This document shows, piece after piece, positions 6,953 through 12,247 of a stretch of 12,247 bases of DNA. Numbering within the stretch: the first letter of the stretch is position 1; every line of letters begins with the position of its first letter. Source of the stretch: Chitinophagales bacterium (GTDB taxonomy: Bacteria > Bacteroidota > Bacteroidia > Chitinophagales > UBA2359). The notes under the pieces were generated by a model that worked only from the letters and a program-made list of their open reading frames with translations, searched no databases and had not been told where the DNA came from. The stretch covers positions 1 to 12,247 of the forward strand of contig JAHDIA010000084.1 in the NCBI GenBank assembly GCA_020631035.1, given 5' to 3'. The position numbers and the translations under genes were made by a program.

Positions 6953-8386
6953 TTATTGGATTTCGTTGCTGCCGACTTTTGATCGGTTGTTGTACCATTT
7001 GTCGTAATCGGTTACTTGGACAATGCCATCTAAATTGGTGTCGGTATTGTCGTATGTATCCAATACGGCAGGATTTTCTTTCCACGCATCGTAATCGGTG
7101 TTTTGTATGACGGCATCGCTGTTGATGTCTCCTGTATACATAACCGCTTTTCCATCTGTTGCCAATTTCAATTGGTCAACGCCCCAGGCTTGGGTGGTGG
7201 CGGTGGTAAAATCGTAAACCATATTGTCGGTGACTTCTACTGCGGTGGCGGACAATACATCCAAATGGTTGCGGTGACGAATCGCAAAATACACCATTTC
7301 TCCTGGCGTTAAATTGAATCGTATGGGATTGATGCCATCTACTCCTACAATGCTGCCATCTGCCAACAAAACAGCGGCTTGTCTTTCGATAACTGTTGTA
7401 CCTGGTGTACCAGATGCATTGGGCGTTCCTGTTCTGGCTTCGACCAATACCCAATCGACCATATCGCTCAAAATGGCATTGAGCGTTTCGCTTCCTGTAT
7501 AATTGTAAGGTGCCACATTGTAAGGCTGATTGGCTGGTATCAGATTCCCCAAATCGGTTCGCATACTGCCATTCTCATAAGGTCCTTCCAACAATACTTT
7601 TAAAGAAACTGGCACACCTGTACAGCCTGTTGTATCTGCTGTAAGCCCTGTCATATCCAAGCCAGCAACAAAACTTGCCTCTACTGCTAATGGCTCGCCA
7701 TTCCCATCAAATTGCAATCCATCTATGGTATCCACCAATAGGGCATTCAAGGCAGCTTCTGAAACAAAATCACTTGCATTGTCTGTTGGGTTAACAGGTC
7801 CACCACTTACTCCATCGGTTCGGGTATTGTAGGGGGCAAAATTGGTATAGACTTCATCGTCTATATTGTCTGGAAAATACATTTGGGATACCTTGGTTGA
7901 ACCGCCATTGACATGAACATCAAAATGAATGTGTACTACCCTGCCAGGATACCAACCTGGAAAAATGGTATGAAACAAGCAATCACCATTACAATCGGTT
8001 ATTTGATAACCTCTCAACCAAGTTTCGTTGGCAACAGCTCCAAATTGAGAGTAAACGCCTTCAGCGTCACAGTGCCAGACATTGACCAAGGCATTGGGAA
8101 TGGGTTCACAGGTATTGGCATCTACTACTTTAACATTGAGGAGCATTGGATGTCCTGGCAATCCTTCTGTAATGTCTTGTCGGTCAAATTCAGGAGGTAG
8201 GTAAAATGGCCCCCCTGTTTGATTGGGACTGAGTATACAATTGATTTCACTAGGGTTGACAGACCTGGGTTGGGCGTGTATGGTTTTGCCCAATTTAGCT
8301 GTTAGGGCTGGAAAGAAAAACATACCCAAACCTGCTAGGCTGGTATTCTTTATAAATTGTTTTCGGGTAATTTTATAGGGTGGCAT
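6953..8386 (-). CDS. Exported intradiol ring-cleavage dioxygenase-like protein with C-terminal dockerin-like repeats
   Basis: A 477-residue protein. The N-terminus TRKQFIKN (7-14) followed by a hydrophobic stretch (18-30) resembles a Tat signal with RK in place of RR, so it is probably exported folded. The intradiol dioxygenase core spans about 45-190: GGPFYLP (58-64), WHCDAEGVYS (104-113) and GWYPGRVVHIHF (144-155), giving the non-heme Fe(III) ligand set Y112, Y146, H152 and H154. The classic reaction is oxygen-dependent cleavage between the two hydroxyls of a catechol; the true substrate here is unknown. Residues 190-410 are long for the family and unassigned. Residues 417-468 contain two calcium-binding dockerin-like repeats (GDINSDAVIQNTDYDAW and NTDTNLDGIVQVTDYDKW). 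No T9SS sorting domain is visible. It is flanked by a repeat island downstream and the htrA terminator upstream. Confidence 0.9.
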   Translation of the reverse strand: MPPYKITRKQFIKNTSLAGLGMFFFPALTAKLGKTIHAQPRSVNPSEINCILSPNQTGGPFYLPPEFDRQDITEGLPGHPMLLNVKVVDANTCEPIPNALVNVWHCDAEGVYSQFGAVANETWLRGYQITDCNGDCLFHTIFPGWYPGRVVHIHFDVHVNGGSTKVSQMYFPDNIDDEVYTNFAPYNTRTDGVSGGPVNPTDNASDFVSEAALNALLVDTIDGLQFDGNGEPLAVEASFVAGLDMTGLTADTTGCTGVPVSLKVLLEGPYENGSMRTDLGNLIPANQPYNVAPYNYTGSETLNAILSDMVDWVLVEARTGTPNASGTPGTTVIERQAAVLLADGSIVGVDGINPIRFNLTPGEMVYFAIRHRNHLDVLSATAVEVTDNMVYDFTTATTQAWGVDQLKLATDGKAVMYTGDINSDAVIQNTDYDAWKENPAVLDTYDNTDTNLDGIVQVTDYDKWYNNRSKVGSNEIQ

Positions 8387-8430
8387 AAGGCTTTGTTTAT
8401 CTATTGTTTTGTAAAAAATACAATATAAAC

Positions 8431-8466
8431 AAAAAGCCGCATTTCTTGACAGAAATACGGCTTTTT
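8431..8466 (-). terminator. Rho-independent terminator of htrA (bidirectional-looking)
   Basis: Arms AAAAAGCCGCATTTCT (8431-8446) and AGAAATACGGCTTTTT (8451-8466) pair at 15 of 16 positions around the loop TGAC. On the minus strand the hairpin starts 44 bp past the htrA stop and ends in a run of T. The A-run on the other side would give a T-run on the plus strand too, but no plus-strand gene needs it here. It separates htrA from the dioxygenase gene. Confidence 0.88.
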
Positions 8467-8509
8467 GAATGTGTGATTGGGAAGCTGAATGGGGGAATTG
8501 TTTTAAATC

Positions 8510-10033
8510 TTACAATCCAAATGCATAAAAGTATACAGTTGGGTCGCCTGGGTAAATCCCTTCGACCATAACTCCTCCACGTTTGCTTTTAAGTGCATTT
8601 TGGAAATCTCTATTTGATCTTACAGGGCGTTCATTGACTTTTAAAATAACGAAGCCCTCTTGCATTTCTGTTTCTTTGCTAACCACACCAGGCATAATTT
8701 CTGTCACTCTTACACCACCTTCTACATCTAGTCTAGCTTTGTCTGTAGCACTTAGGTCTTGTACACGCAATCCTAATCTACTCATTAAGTTTTTGTCTAC
8801 TCCTGCTTGAGCACCTTCCATTTTGATGCCTCCTTCACGCGTACGCAGTGGTACGATTACTTTTTGCTCTCTTCCACCTCTATTAATGGTAACAGAAGCG
8901 ACATCACCTGGACGTTTTCTACCGATGGCTTCTTGAAGTTCAGGGGCGTTTCTTACTCTTTTCCCATCTACTGCTACTATGACATCTCCTTCTTGAATAC
9001 CTGCTTCACGGGCAGCTCCTCCATCCATTAAACCTGCAATGTAAACGCCTTGTGAAATGTTTAAGCCCATATCACGCGCTGTTTTGCTGTCTAAATCTTT
9101 GATGTGTACACCCAAATAAGCTCTTTGAACTGCTCCATAATTGATTAAGTCATCGACTACTTTTTGAACAATGTTGACAGGTACGGCAAAAGAATAGCCT
9201 TGATAGTAGCCAGTCTTGGTCGCAATGGCGGTATTGATGCCTACTAAGTCTCCATTGGTATTGACCAAAGCTCCACCACTGTTGCCAGGGTTTACTGCTG
9301 CATCTGTTTGAATGAATGATTCAATGGCATATTGATCGTTGAGGATGTCTATATTTCTCCCCTTGGCACTGACAATTCCTGCCGTTACTGTAGAAGATAG
9401 GTTAAATGGGTTACCCACTGCCAATACCCACTCTCCTACTCTGGTATCGTCTGAATTGCCTAGTTCTAGGATAGGTAAATTCCCCGTATTCACTTTGATA
9501 ACTGCTAAATCTGTTGAGGGGTCTGTTCCAATTAGTTCGGCAGGAAAACTGCGGTTATCGTATAGGGTGACTTCGAGTTCACTAGCTCCTTCTATTACGT
9601 GATTGTTGGTTACGATGTATCCATCTCTACTGATAATGACACCAGAACCTGAAGATTGTCTTGCACCTCCTTGTCCTCCTCCATAAGGGTTGCCAAAGAG
9701 ATCGCCAAACAAATCGTATATATCCCCTTGTCCTCCCCCTGCTTGGGCAGAATTGATGGTAGAGCCTATGTGTACAACGGCTGGCATACTCTTAGCTGCT
9801 GCTGCTGTAAAATCTACAGGTAGTGCTTTGGAAGCACTGCGACTCACTGGGGGAGGTGGTGGAGTCATATTGGCTTTGGGGCTTGTTGTCAAAGGTGCAT
9901 TGGTTAGAACGGTAGGTATGTCCTGTTGTTCTTGTAACACTACTTTTTGATCCATTCCCAATCCTTTGTAGGCTCCAAGTGTTATCAAACTTCCTAATAT
10001 TGCGGCAAGGATTAATCCAGACAAACGCTTCAT
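8510..10033 (-). CDS. HtrA/DegQ-type periplasmic serine endopeptidase (Do family)
   Basis: A 507-residue envelope protease and chaperone that degrades or holds misfolded exported proteins. The N-terminus MKRLSGLILAAILGSLITLG is a signal peptide or membrane anchor. A Pro-rich linker lies at about 51-65. The trypsin-like domain spans about 75-300, with triad H145 (TNNHVIEGA), D175 (STDLAVIK) and S252 (GNSGGAL). A Gly-rich loop is at 98-124, where Do proteases carry the flexible LA loop. PDZ1 spans about 305-395 (AYLGV start, GIQEGDVIVAVDG at 345-357) and PDZ2 about 418-500 (MQEGFVILKVNERPV at 457-471). All catalytic residues are present and length is typical. It has its own downstream terminator, so it is probably monocistronic. 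The ATG at 10033 is the only start that gives the signal sequence. Confidence 0.97.
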   Translation of the reverse strand: MKRLSGLILAAILGSLITLGAYKGLGMDQKVVLQEQQDIPTVLTNAPLTTSPKANMTPPPPPVSRSASKALPVDFTAAAAKSMPAVVHIGSTINSAQAGGGQGDIYDLFGDLFGNPYGGGQGGARQSSGSGVIISRDGYIVTNNHVIEGASELEVTLYDNRSFPAELIGTDPSTDLAVIKVNTGNLPILELGNSDDTRVGEWVLAVGNPFNLSSTVTAGIVSAKGRNIDILNDQYAIESFIQTDAAVNPGNSGGALVNTNGDLVGINTAIATKTGYYQGYSFAVPVNIVQKVVDDLINYGAVQRAYLGVHIKDLDSKTARDMGLNISQGVYIAGLMDGGAAREAGIQEGDVIVAVDGKRVRNAPELQEAIGRKRPGDVASVTINRGGREQKVIVPLRTREGGIKMEGAQAGVDKNLMSRLGLRVQDLSATDKARLDVEGGVRVTEIMPGVVSKETEMQEGFVILKVNERPVRSNRDFQNALKSKRGGVMVEGIYPGDPTVYFYAFGL

Positions 10034-10093
10034 ACTCGTGTTTTTTTGGTTTTGTGTGTTATGATCTTCATTCTTTGAAAATTATTGTTTACT

Positions 10094-10101
10094 CAAATAT
10101 A
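10094..10101 (-). promoter_or_regulatory. Candidate -7 element of the htrA promoter
   Basis: The minus strand reads TATATTTG here, an exact fit to the Bacteroidota TAnnTTTG -7 consensus, about 60 bp upstream of the htrA start codon. No TTG was seen at the usual -33 distance, and such an AT-rich region gives chance matches, so support is modest. Confidence 0.35.
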
Positions 10102-10170
10102 CATATAAAAACAAATTTGGTTTATTGTTCATTATACGTGTGGCGGTTAAAATTATGTTAATGATTTAGA

Positions 10171-10226
10171 ATTGAAAATTCAAAATTTAAGATTCAAGAT
10201 TGAAAATTCAAAGTTTAAGATTCGAC
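10171..10226. repeat. AT-rich 28-bp tandem repeat, two units (left flank of toxin-antitoxin region)
   Basis: Two consecutive 28-bp units (10171-10198 and 10199-10226) both begin ATTGAAAATTCAAA and continue with TTTAAGATTC. They differ at a few positions. A third, longer relative lies at 11657-11688, immediately after the RES toxin, so the family brackets the toxin-antitoxin locus. Repeats of this AATTCAAAATTTAA type are widespread in intergenic DNA of Bacteroidota. Confidence 0.85.
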
Positions 10227-10252
10227 GAAGGTGGTGACTTTGCGACTTTATG

Positions 10253-10439
10253 CCAGATAGTAGCGGTAGCCCACAGTGAAGTTCGACAGGCTTAGGTTGC
10301 TTGTGGTTTAACTAACTGAAATGACCTATACCTGTTAATTCTTGCTTGCTTGGGCTTATTTTTTGCCTGTCGAAGTGAACGAGGACTACAAGCGGATAGC
10401 TGGGAGTGATGAGGGTTTGGAAAGCTGAGCGTTCCATCC
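10253..10439 (+). repeat. Bipartite hairpin-flanking element, copy C (complete)
   Basis: The left half CCAGATAGTAGCGG (10253-10266) is followed by a variable middle containing the inverted repeat TTCGACAGGC (10282-10291) / GCCTGTCGAA (10365-10374). The right half GGACTACAAGCGGATAGC (10383-10400) with TGGG (10401-10404) comes next, and a tail CGTTCCATCC (10430-10439) closes it. The outer CCAG pairs with CTGG, whereas copy B has CCCG with CGGG. It lies between htrA and the antitoxin gene and points towards the antitoxin, about 210 bp upstream of its start codon. Confidence 0.7.
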
Positions 10440-10445
10440 TAATCC

Positions 10446-10595
10446 TTATTTAAGTAAAAGAGTACAACATTTAGGACATTTTTCTTGATTTTCTGGACAA
10501 AATTCCAAAAACTTATAGCTATTGAGACATTTTTCTTGATTTTTTGGACAAAGTTCTTTACATTTGGCTTGTAATGGATTAGCTTTAAGTTGCAA
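10446..10595 (-). CDS. Possible cysteine-rich mini-protein (speculative)
   Basis: On the minus strand a frame runs from a TTG at 10595 to a TAA at 10446-10448 and encodes 49 residues with eight cysteines (12, 16, 23, 33, 40, 43, 44, and the tail PKCC). A 17-residue repeat is visible: LCPKNQEKC then FCPENQEKC. There is no ATG, and the frame overlaps the antitoxin promoter and operator region antisense. The DNA repeat that creates the peptide repeat may instead be regulatory. The regular cysteine pattern would suit a small metal-binding or disulfide-rich peptide, but no homologue is recognised and coding status is doubtful. There are seven cysteines at the listed positions; the tail PKCC contains the last two of these, so the total is seven. 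Confidence 0.2.
   Translation of the reverse strand: MQLKANPLQAKCKELCPKNQEKCLNSYKFLEFCPENQEKCPKCCTLLLK
10475..10556. repeat. 31-bp direct repeat pair upstream of the antitoxin gene
   Basis: Units 10475-10505 and 10526-10556 both begin GACATTTTTCTTGATTTT and match at 29 of 31 positions, with a 51-bp period. The second unit contains the TTG at 10536-10538 proposed as the -33 element of the antitoxin promoter. The pair could be regulator-binding sites, or could reflect a repeated peptide on the minus strand. Confidence 0.85.
10536..10566 (+). promoter_or_regulatory. Candidate promoter of the Xre-RES operon
   Basis: TACATTTG at 10559-10566 fits the Bacteroidota -7 consensus TAnnTTTG, and TTG at 10536-10538 lies 20 bp upstream, within the usual -33 to -7 spacing. 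The predicted start of transcription is near 10573, giving a leader of about 80 nt before the antitoxin ATG at 10652. Confidence 0.55.
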
Positions 10596-10627
10596 ACTTA
10601 AAGCAACACTGCAAACTTAAAGCAACA
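10582..10627. promoter_or_regulatory. Candidate antitoxin operator: inverted plus direct repeats
   Basis: GCTTTAAGTT (10582-10591) and AACTTAAAGC (10595-10604) are perfect 10-bp inverted arms around GCA. The 18-bp unit TGCAAACTTAAAGCAACA occurs at 10591-10608 and again at 10610-10627, adding a third AACTTAAAGC half-site (10614-10623). The array ends 24 bp before the antitoxin ATG and just beyond the candidate promoter. Xre-type antitoxins commonly repress their own operon by binding such palindromes, so this is the best operator candidate; binding itself is inferred. Confidence 0.6.
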
Positions 10628-10651
10628 TAAAGAATATAAAAATAAACGATT

Positions 10652-11095
10652 ATGGGAAGAGGTGCCAAAGCAGAGCTTCCTCCAAAAGAATTGATTTCTT
10701 TGTATGGAGATTTGATAAAGGATAGCTACAGTATTGTAAGCAATGCCAATAGTGGTGTTCACGCCAAGGTTTTTTATGATTTGTTGGCGATAACGGGTTT
10801 GAGTAAACATCAATTGGCAGAGGATTTGTTTGGTTTGTCGAGTAAGACTTTTTCGAGGTATAAGGCAGATGATAAGCATTTGTCGCCAAGGAATAGTGAG
10901 ATGGCGTTGAAATTGATTTCGCTGTATCAAAAGGGCTTGGAGTTGTTTGGTTCGGTGGATAGTTTTAATCGGTGGATGAACAAAGCTGCTTTTGGGCTGG
11001 GCGATCAAATACCTTATAATTTGGTGAATACGATGACGGGAATGGAATTGGTGTTGGAAGAGTTGATTCGTATTGAGTATGGGGATTTGGCGTAA
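10652..11095 (+). CDS. Xre/MbcA/ParS-type antitoxin of a RES-Xre toxin-antitoxin system (DUF2384)
   Basis: A 147-residue antitoxin. The N-terminal half carries a helix-turn-helix of Xre type (about 44-75; ITGLSKHQLAEDLFGLSSKTFSRY at 47-70 is the recognition region, abbreviated here as GLSSKTFSRY at 61-70). The C-terminal DUF2384 domain (about 94-144) has LELFGSVDSFNRWMN at 96-110, the PYNLVNTMTG block at 121-130 and VLEELIRIEYG at 134-144. Antitoxins of this class block the active-site cleft of a cognate RES toxin with their C-terminus and repress the operon with the HTH. The next gene on the same strand is a RES toxin, which fixes the assignment. Upstream repeats offer a likely operator. The stop codon lies 104 bp before the proposed toxin start, unusually far for this pair, because repeat DNA lies between them. 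Confidence 0.92.
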   Translation: MGRGAKAELPPKELISLYGDLIKDSYSIVSNANSGVHAKVFYDLLAITGLSKHQLAEDLFGLSSKTFSRYKADDKHLSPRNSEMALKLISLYQKGLELFGSVDSFNRWMNKAAFGLGDQIPYNLVNTMTGMELVLEELIRIEYGDLA

Positions 11096-11100
11096 AATAT

Positions 11101-11150
11101 TGGGCAGATTTTGGGCAGATTTTGGGCAGACACATAGGTCTGCCCGTACA
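11101..11150. repeat. Palindromic interspersed repeat between antitoxin and toxin, with 11-bp tandem units
   Basis: TGGGCAGATTT occurs at 11101-11111 and 11112-11122 and continues into a complete hairpin unit: GGGCAGAC (11124-11131), loop ACATAG, GTCTGCCC (11138-11145), then GTACA. It is the same family as 6859-6885. It fills half of the gap between antitoxin stop (11095) and toxin start (11200), so the stem would lie in the bicistronic mRNA about 55 nt ahead of the toxin start. Confidence 0.88.
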
Positions 11151-11199
11151 ATGCGATTTTGTGATGATTTTAATGAGCCGATGGGACGGCTTTTGGGCA

Positions 11200-11661
11200 A
11201 TGATTGTATATAGAATAACCTCAATTAAGTGGGCAAATAAATTGAGCGCATCGGGCTATGCTGCTAGGTGGAACTCTAAGGGCGTTTTTGTCATTTATAC
11301 GGCAGGGTCGAGGGCATTGGCATGCCTTGAAAATATGGTGCATAGAAATGGCGAGGGCTTGAATAAATTGTTTAAGGTAATGCTGATTGAGATTCCTGAT
11401 GATATGGTGATATCGGAAGTTCAATGGGAAGATTTACCTGAAAATTGGTATGAGTATGCCAATTTCTCTTTTTGTCAAAAAATAGGCGATGCTTGGGTTG
11501 AGGCGGGTGAGACGGCTGTTTTGCGGGTTCCTTCCTCTATCATTCAACAGGAATACAATTATATTATCAATATTCGGCATCCAGATTTTGCTCGGATTCG
11601 TTTGGCAAAGACGGAGGATTTTAAATTTGATCCGAGGATAAGGGAGGGGCCAGATAATTGA
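11200..11661 (+). CDS. RES domain toxin (NAD+-degrading) of a RES-Xre toxin-antitoxin system
   Basis: A 153-residue RES toxin. Characterised family members (such as MbcT) destroy NAD+, by phosphorolysis or hydrolysis, and so stop growth unless held by the Xre antitoxin. Family blocks present are MIVYRI at 1-6, AARWNSKG at 21-28 with R23, VIYTAGSRALACLE at 31-44 with Y33 and E44, and VLRVPSSI at 108-115 with S112: the Arg, Glu and Ser that give RES its name. The ATG at 11200 was chosen because RES proteins typically begin MxVYRI. The open frame extends upstream to a TTG at 11122 and ATGs at 11164 and 11173, but that part is repeat-derived (GRHIGLP from the hairpin unit). The stop codon overlaps the first bases of an AT-rich repeat. 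No active-site residue is missing, so it looks intact. Confidence 0.9.
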   Translation: MIVYRITSIKWANKLSASGYAARWNSKGVFVIYTAGSRALACLENMVHRNGEGLNKLFKVMLIEIPDDMVISEVQWEDLPENWYEYANFSFCQKIGDAWVEAGETAVLRVPSSIIQQEYNYIINIRHPDFARIRLAKTEDFKFDPRIREGPDN

Positions 11662-11688
11662 AAATTCAAAACTTAAAATTTAAGATTT
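11657..11688. repeat. AT-rich repeat, right flank of the toxin-antitoxin cassette
   Basis: ATTGAAAATTCAAAACTT (11657-11674) followed by AAAATTTAAGATTT is a relative of the 28-bp tandem units at 10171-10226, in the same orientation. Its TTGA contains the TGA stop of the RES toxin (11659-11661), so the repeat joins directly to the end of the coding sequence. Confidence 0.8.
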
Positions 11689-11724
11689 CCCCCTCAAGCA
11701 GCTAGCTGCTTGAGGGGGCTTTTT
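11689..11724 (+). terminator. Rho-independent terminator after the RES toxin, between convergent genes
   Basis: A perfect 30-bp palindrome at 11689-11718 (arms CCCCCTCAAGCAGCT and AGCTGCTTGAGGGGG) is followed by CTTTTT and lies 27 bp past the toxin stop. On the minus strand the same hairpin follows the DUF4139 gene but is trailed by a less regular A/T stretch, so it may serve both genes while fitting the plus strand best. Confidence 0.9.
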
Positions 11725-11725
11725 G

Positions 11726-12247
11726 TTATAGTCCTGTGAGGTCTTTTTCGCTGGGGTGTTTGACGGAATAACTAAATCTAATCTTTTTTATTTCGTTGGG
11801 TTTGAGTTCGACATTCCAGAGTAATTTTCCGAAGTCGGCGGTGTATTCGGCTTTGTCAGATTTGACCAATTCAATTTCTATTTCTTCGCTGTCGCTTAGG
11901 GGAATTTGGTCTAAGACATCCATTTCGATGCTTTGTGATTTGTTGTTTTTGATTAGGATTTCGTAGGTAAATACTTGGGTTTTGGTACTCCCCCAAAAAG
12001 AGACATTGGCGTCCGTTTCGAGTCGGTGTCTTTTGACGTTTATGTTGTTGTCACTACCAAGTGATAAGATAAGTTCTTCTGCAATCAGCTTGGGATCTAT
12101 TTGCGTTTGTCCCACATAAGTCCCTCCTACAAATAGGTTGGCATTTCCTGGTAGTAAATTTAATTTGCCCCAGTCTTTTACTTTCGCCAATAGATAGGCT
12201 TGGGTTTCGAGTTTGGGAACGGTATGGTATTGATATTTGGCATCTAT
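11726..12247 (-). CDS. DUF4139 domain-containing protein, C-terminal part (gene runs off the window)
   Basis: 173 codons of an open frame are visible, entering at the right edge. The sequence fits the end of DUF4139 proteins: the YHTVPKLETQAYLLAKV stretch just inside the edge, then NLLPGNANLFVGGTYVGQT, and further on TYEILIKNNKSQSI, VLDQIPLS, a Glu/Asp-rich segment and LWNVELKPNEIKKIRFSYSVKHP near the end. Proteins of this group are usually 500-600 residues with an N-terminal DUF4140 domain and a signal peptide, so about two thirds should lie beyond the window. The reaction or role is not established. A TTG near 12190 is internal, since conserved sequence continues upstream in frame to the edge. 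It converges on the toxin-antitoxin operon across a shared palindrome. Confidence 0.88.
   Translation of the reverse strand: MDAKYQYHTVPKLETQAYLLAKVKDWGKLNLLPGNANLFVGGTYVGQTQIDPKLIAEELILSLGSDNNINVKRHRLETDANVSFWGSTKTQVFTYEILIKNNKSQSIEMDVLDQIPLSDSEEIEIELVKSDKAEYTADFGKLLWNVELKPNEIKKIRFSYSVKHPSEKDLTGL

Noticed and set aside
6715..7110. Overlapping open frames on both strands across the repeat island and the end of the dioxygenase gene
   Set aside because: They are translations of interspersed repeats (for example ADLCVCPHETE) or antisense to a well-supported dioxygenase, and no homologous family is recognised.
875..10033. One long operon of all six minus-strand genes
   Set aside because: A strong terminator follows htrA, a repeat island separates the dioxygenase gene from gldN, and gaps of 123 and 159 bp lie on either side of the T9SS cargo gene. 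Only yfhO-uma2 has operon-like spacing.
10475..10627. Possible CRISPR array
   Set aside because: There are only two 31-bp copies with a 20-bp gap, plus two 18-bp copies 1 bp apart. There is no regular repeat-spacer series and no cas gene.
11122..11199. Upstream extension of the RES toxin reading frame
   Set aside because: The first codon would be a TTG inside a palindromic repeat and the added residues (such as GRHIGLP) are repeat translation. Family proteins begin at the MIVYRI block encoded from 11200.
10598..11224. 208-codon minus-strand frame antisense to the antitoxin
   Set aside because: It is the shadow of the Xre antitoxin, has repeat-derived sequence at its start and no recognisable domain.
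12188..12190. TTG as the start codon of the DUF4139 gene
   Set aside because: Conserved DUF4139 sequence continues upstream in the same frame to the window edge, so the codon is internal.

Overview
The window looks like chromosomal DNA of a low-GC member of the Bacteroidota, probably a free-living, Saprospira-like lineage; the genus cannot be fixed from this sequence. The evidence is a type IX secretion (T9SS) component (GldN), a protein with a T9SS type A C-terminal sorting domain, a Bacteroidota-type YfhO membrane protein, a good match to the Bacteroidota -7 promoter consensus TAnnTTTG, and the AT-rich and palindromic interspersed repeats common in this phylum.

Layout. Six genes lie on the minus strand between 10033 and 253. 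In transcription order they are: an HtrA/DegQ-type periplasmic protease with its own bidirectional-looking terminator; an exported intradiol ring-cleavage dioxygenase-like protein with dockerin-like repeats at its C-terminus; a solitary GldN; a large T9SS-exported protein that joins a cytochrome c-like domain to a complete copper type II (PHM/DBH-like) monooxygenase core; a YfhO-family membrane protein; and a Uma2/DUF820 nuclease-fold protein 13 bp behind it. On the plus strand at 10652-11661 is an Xre(MbcA/ParS)-RES toxin-antitoxin pair. It converges on the C-terminal part of a DUF4139 protein that runs off the right edge, and a perfect 30-bp palindromic terminator lies between the two.

How the genes relate. 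Most of the minus-strand set concerns the cell envelope and secretion: quality control (HtrA), the T9SS ring component (GldN), a T9SS substrate beside it, and exported redox enzymes. Apart from yfhO-uma2, the gaps of about 120-360 bp argue for separate transcription units.

Intergenic DNA holds the least explained signal. Three diverged copies of a bipartite element (minus 60-1, minus 6770-6628, plus 10253-10439) share two conserved half-motifs that flank an unrelated hairpin in each copy. In the two complete copies the outer stem shows a compensatory base-pair change (CCCG/CGGG against CCAG/CTGG). A second repeat family (GGGCAGAC-loop-GTCTGCCC) occurs after the dioxygenase gene and again between antitoxin and toxin. 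A third, AT-rich repeat flanks the toxin-antitoxin cassette on both sides. The antitoxin upstream region carries nested direct and inverted repeats that look like an autoregulatory operator; on the opposite strand the same repeats read as a cysteine-rich mini-ORF. No tRNA, rRNA, CRISPR array, transposase or prophage gene was seen.
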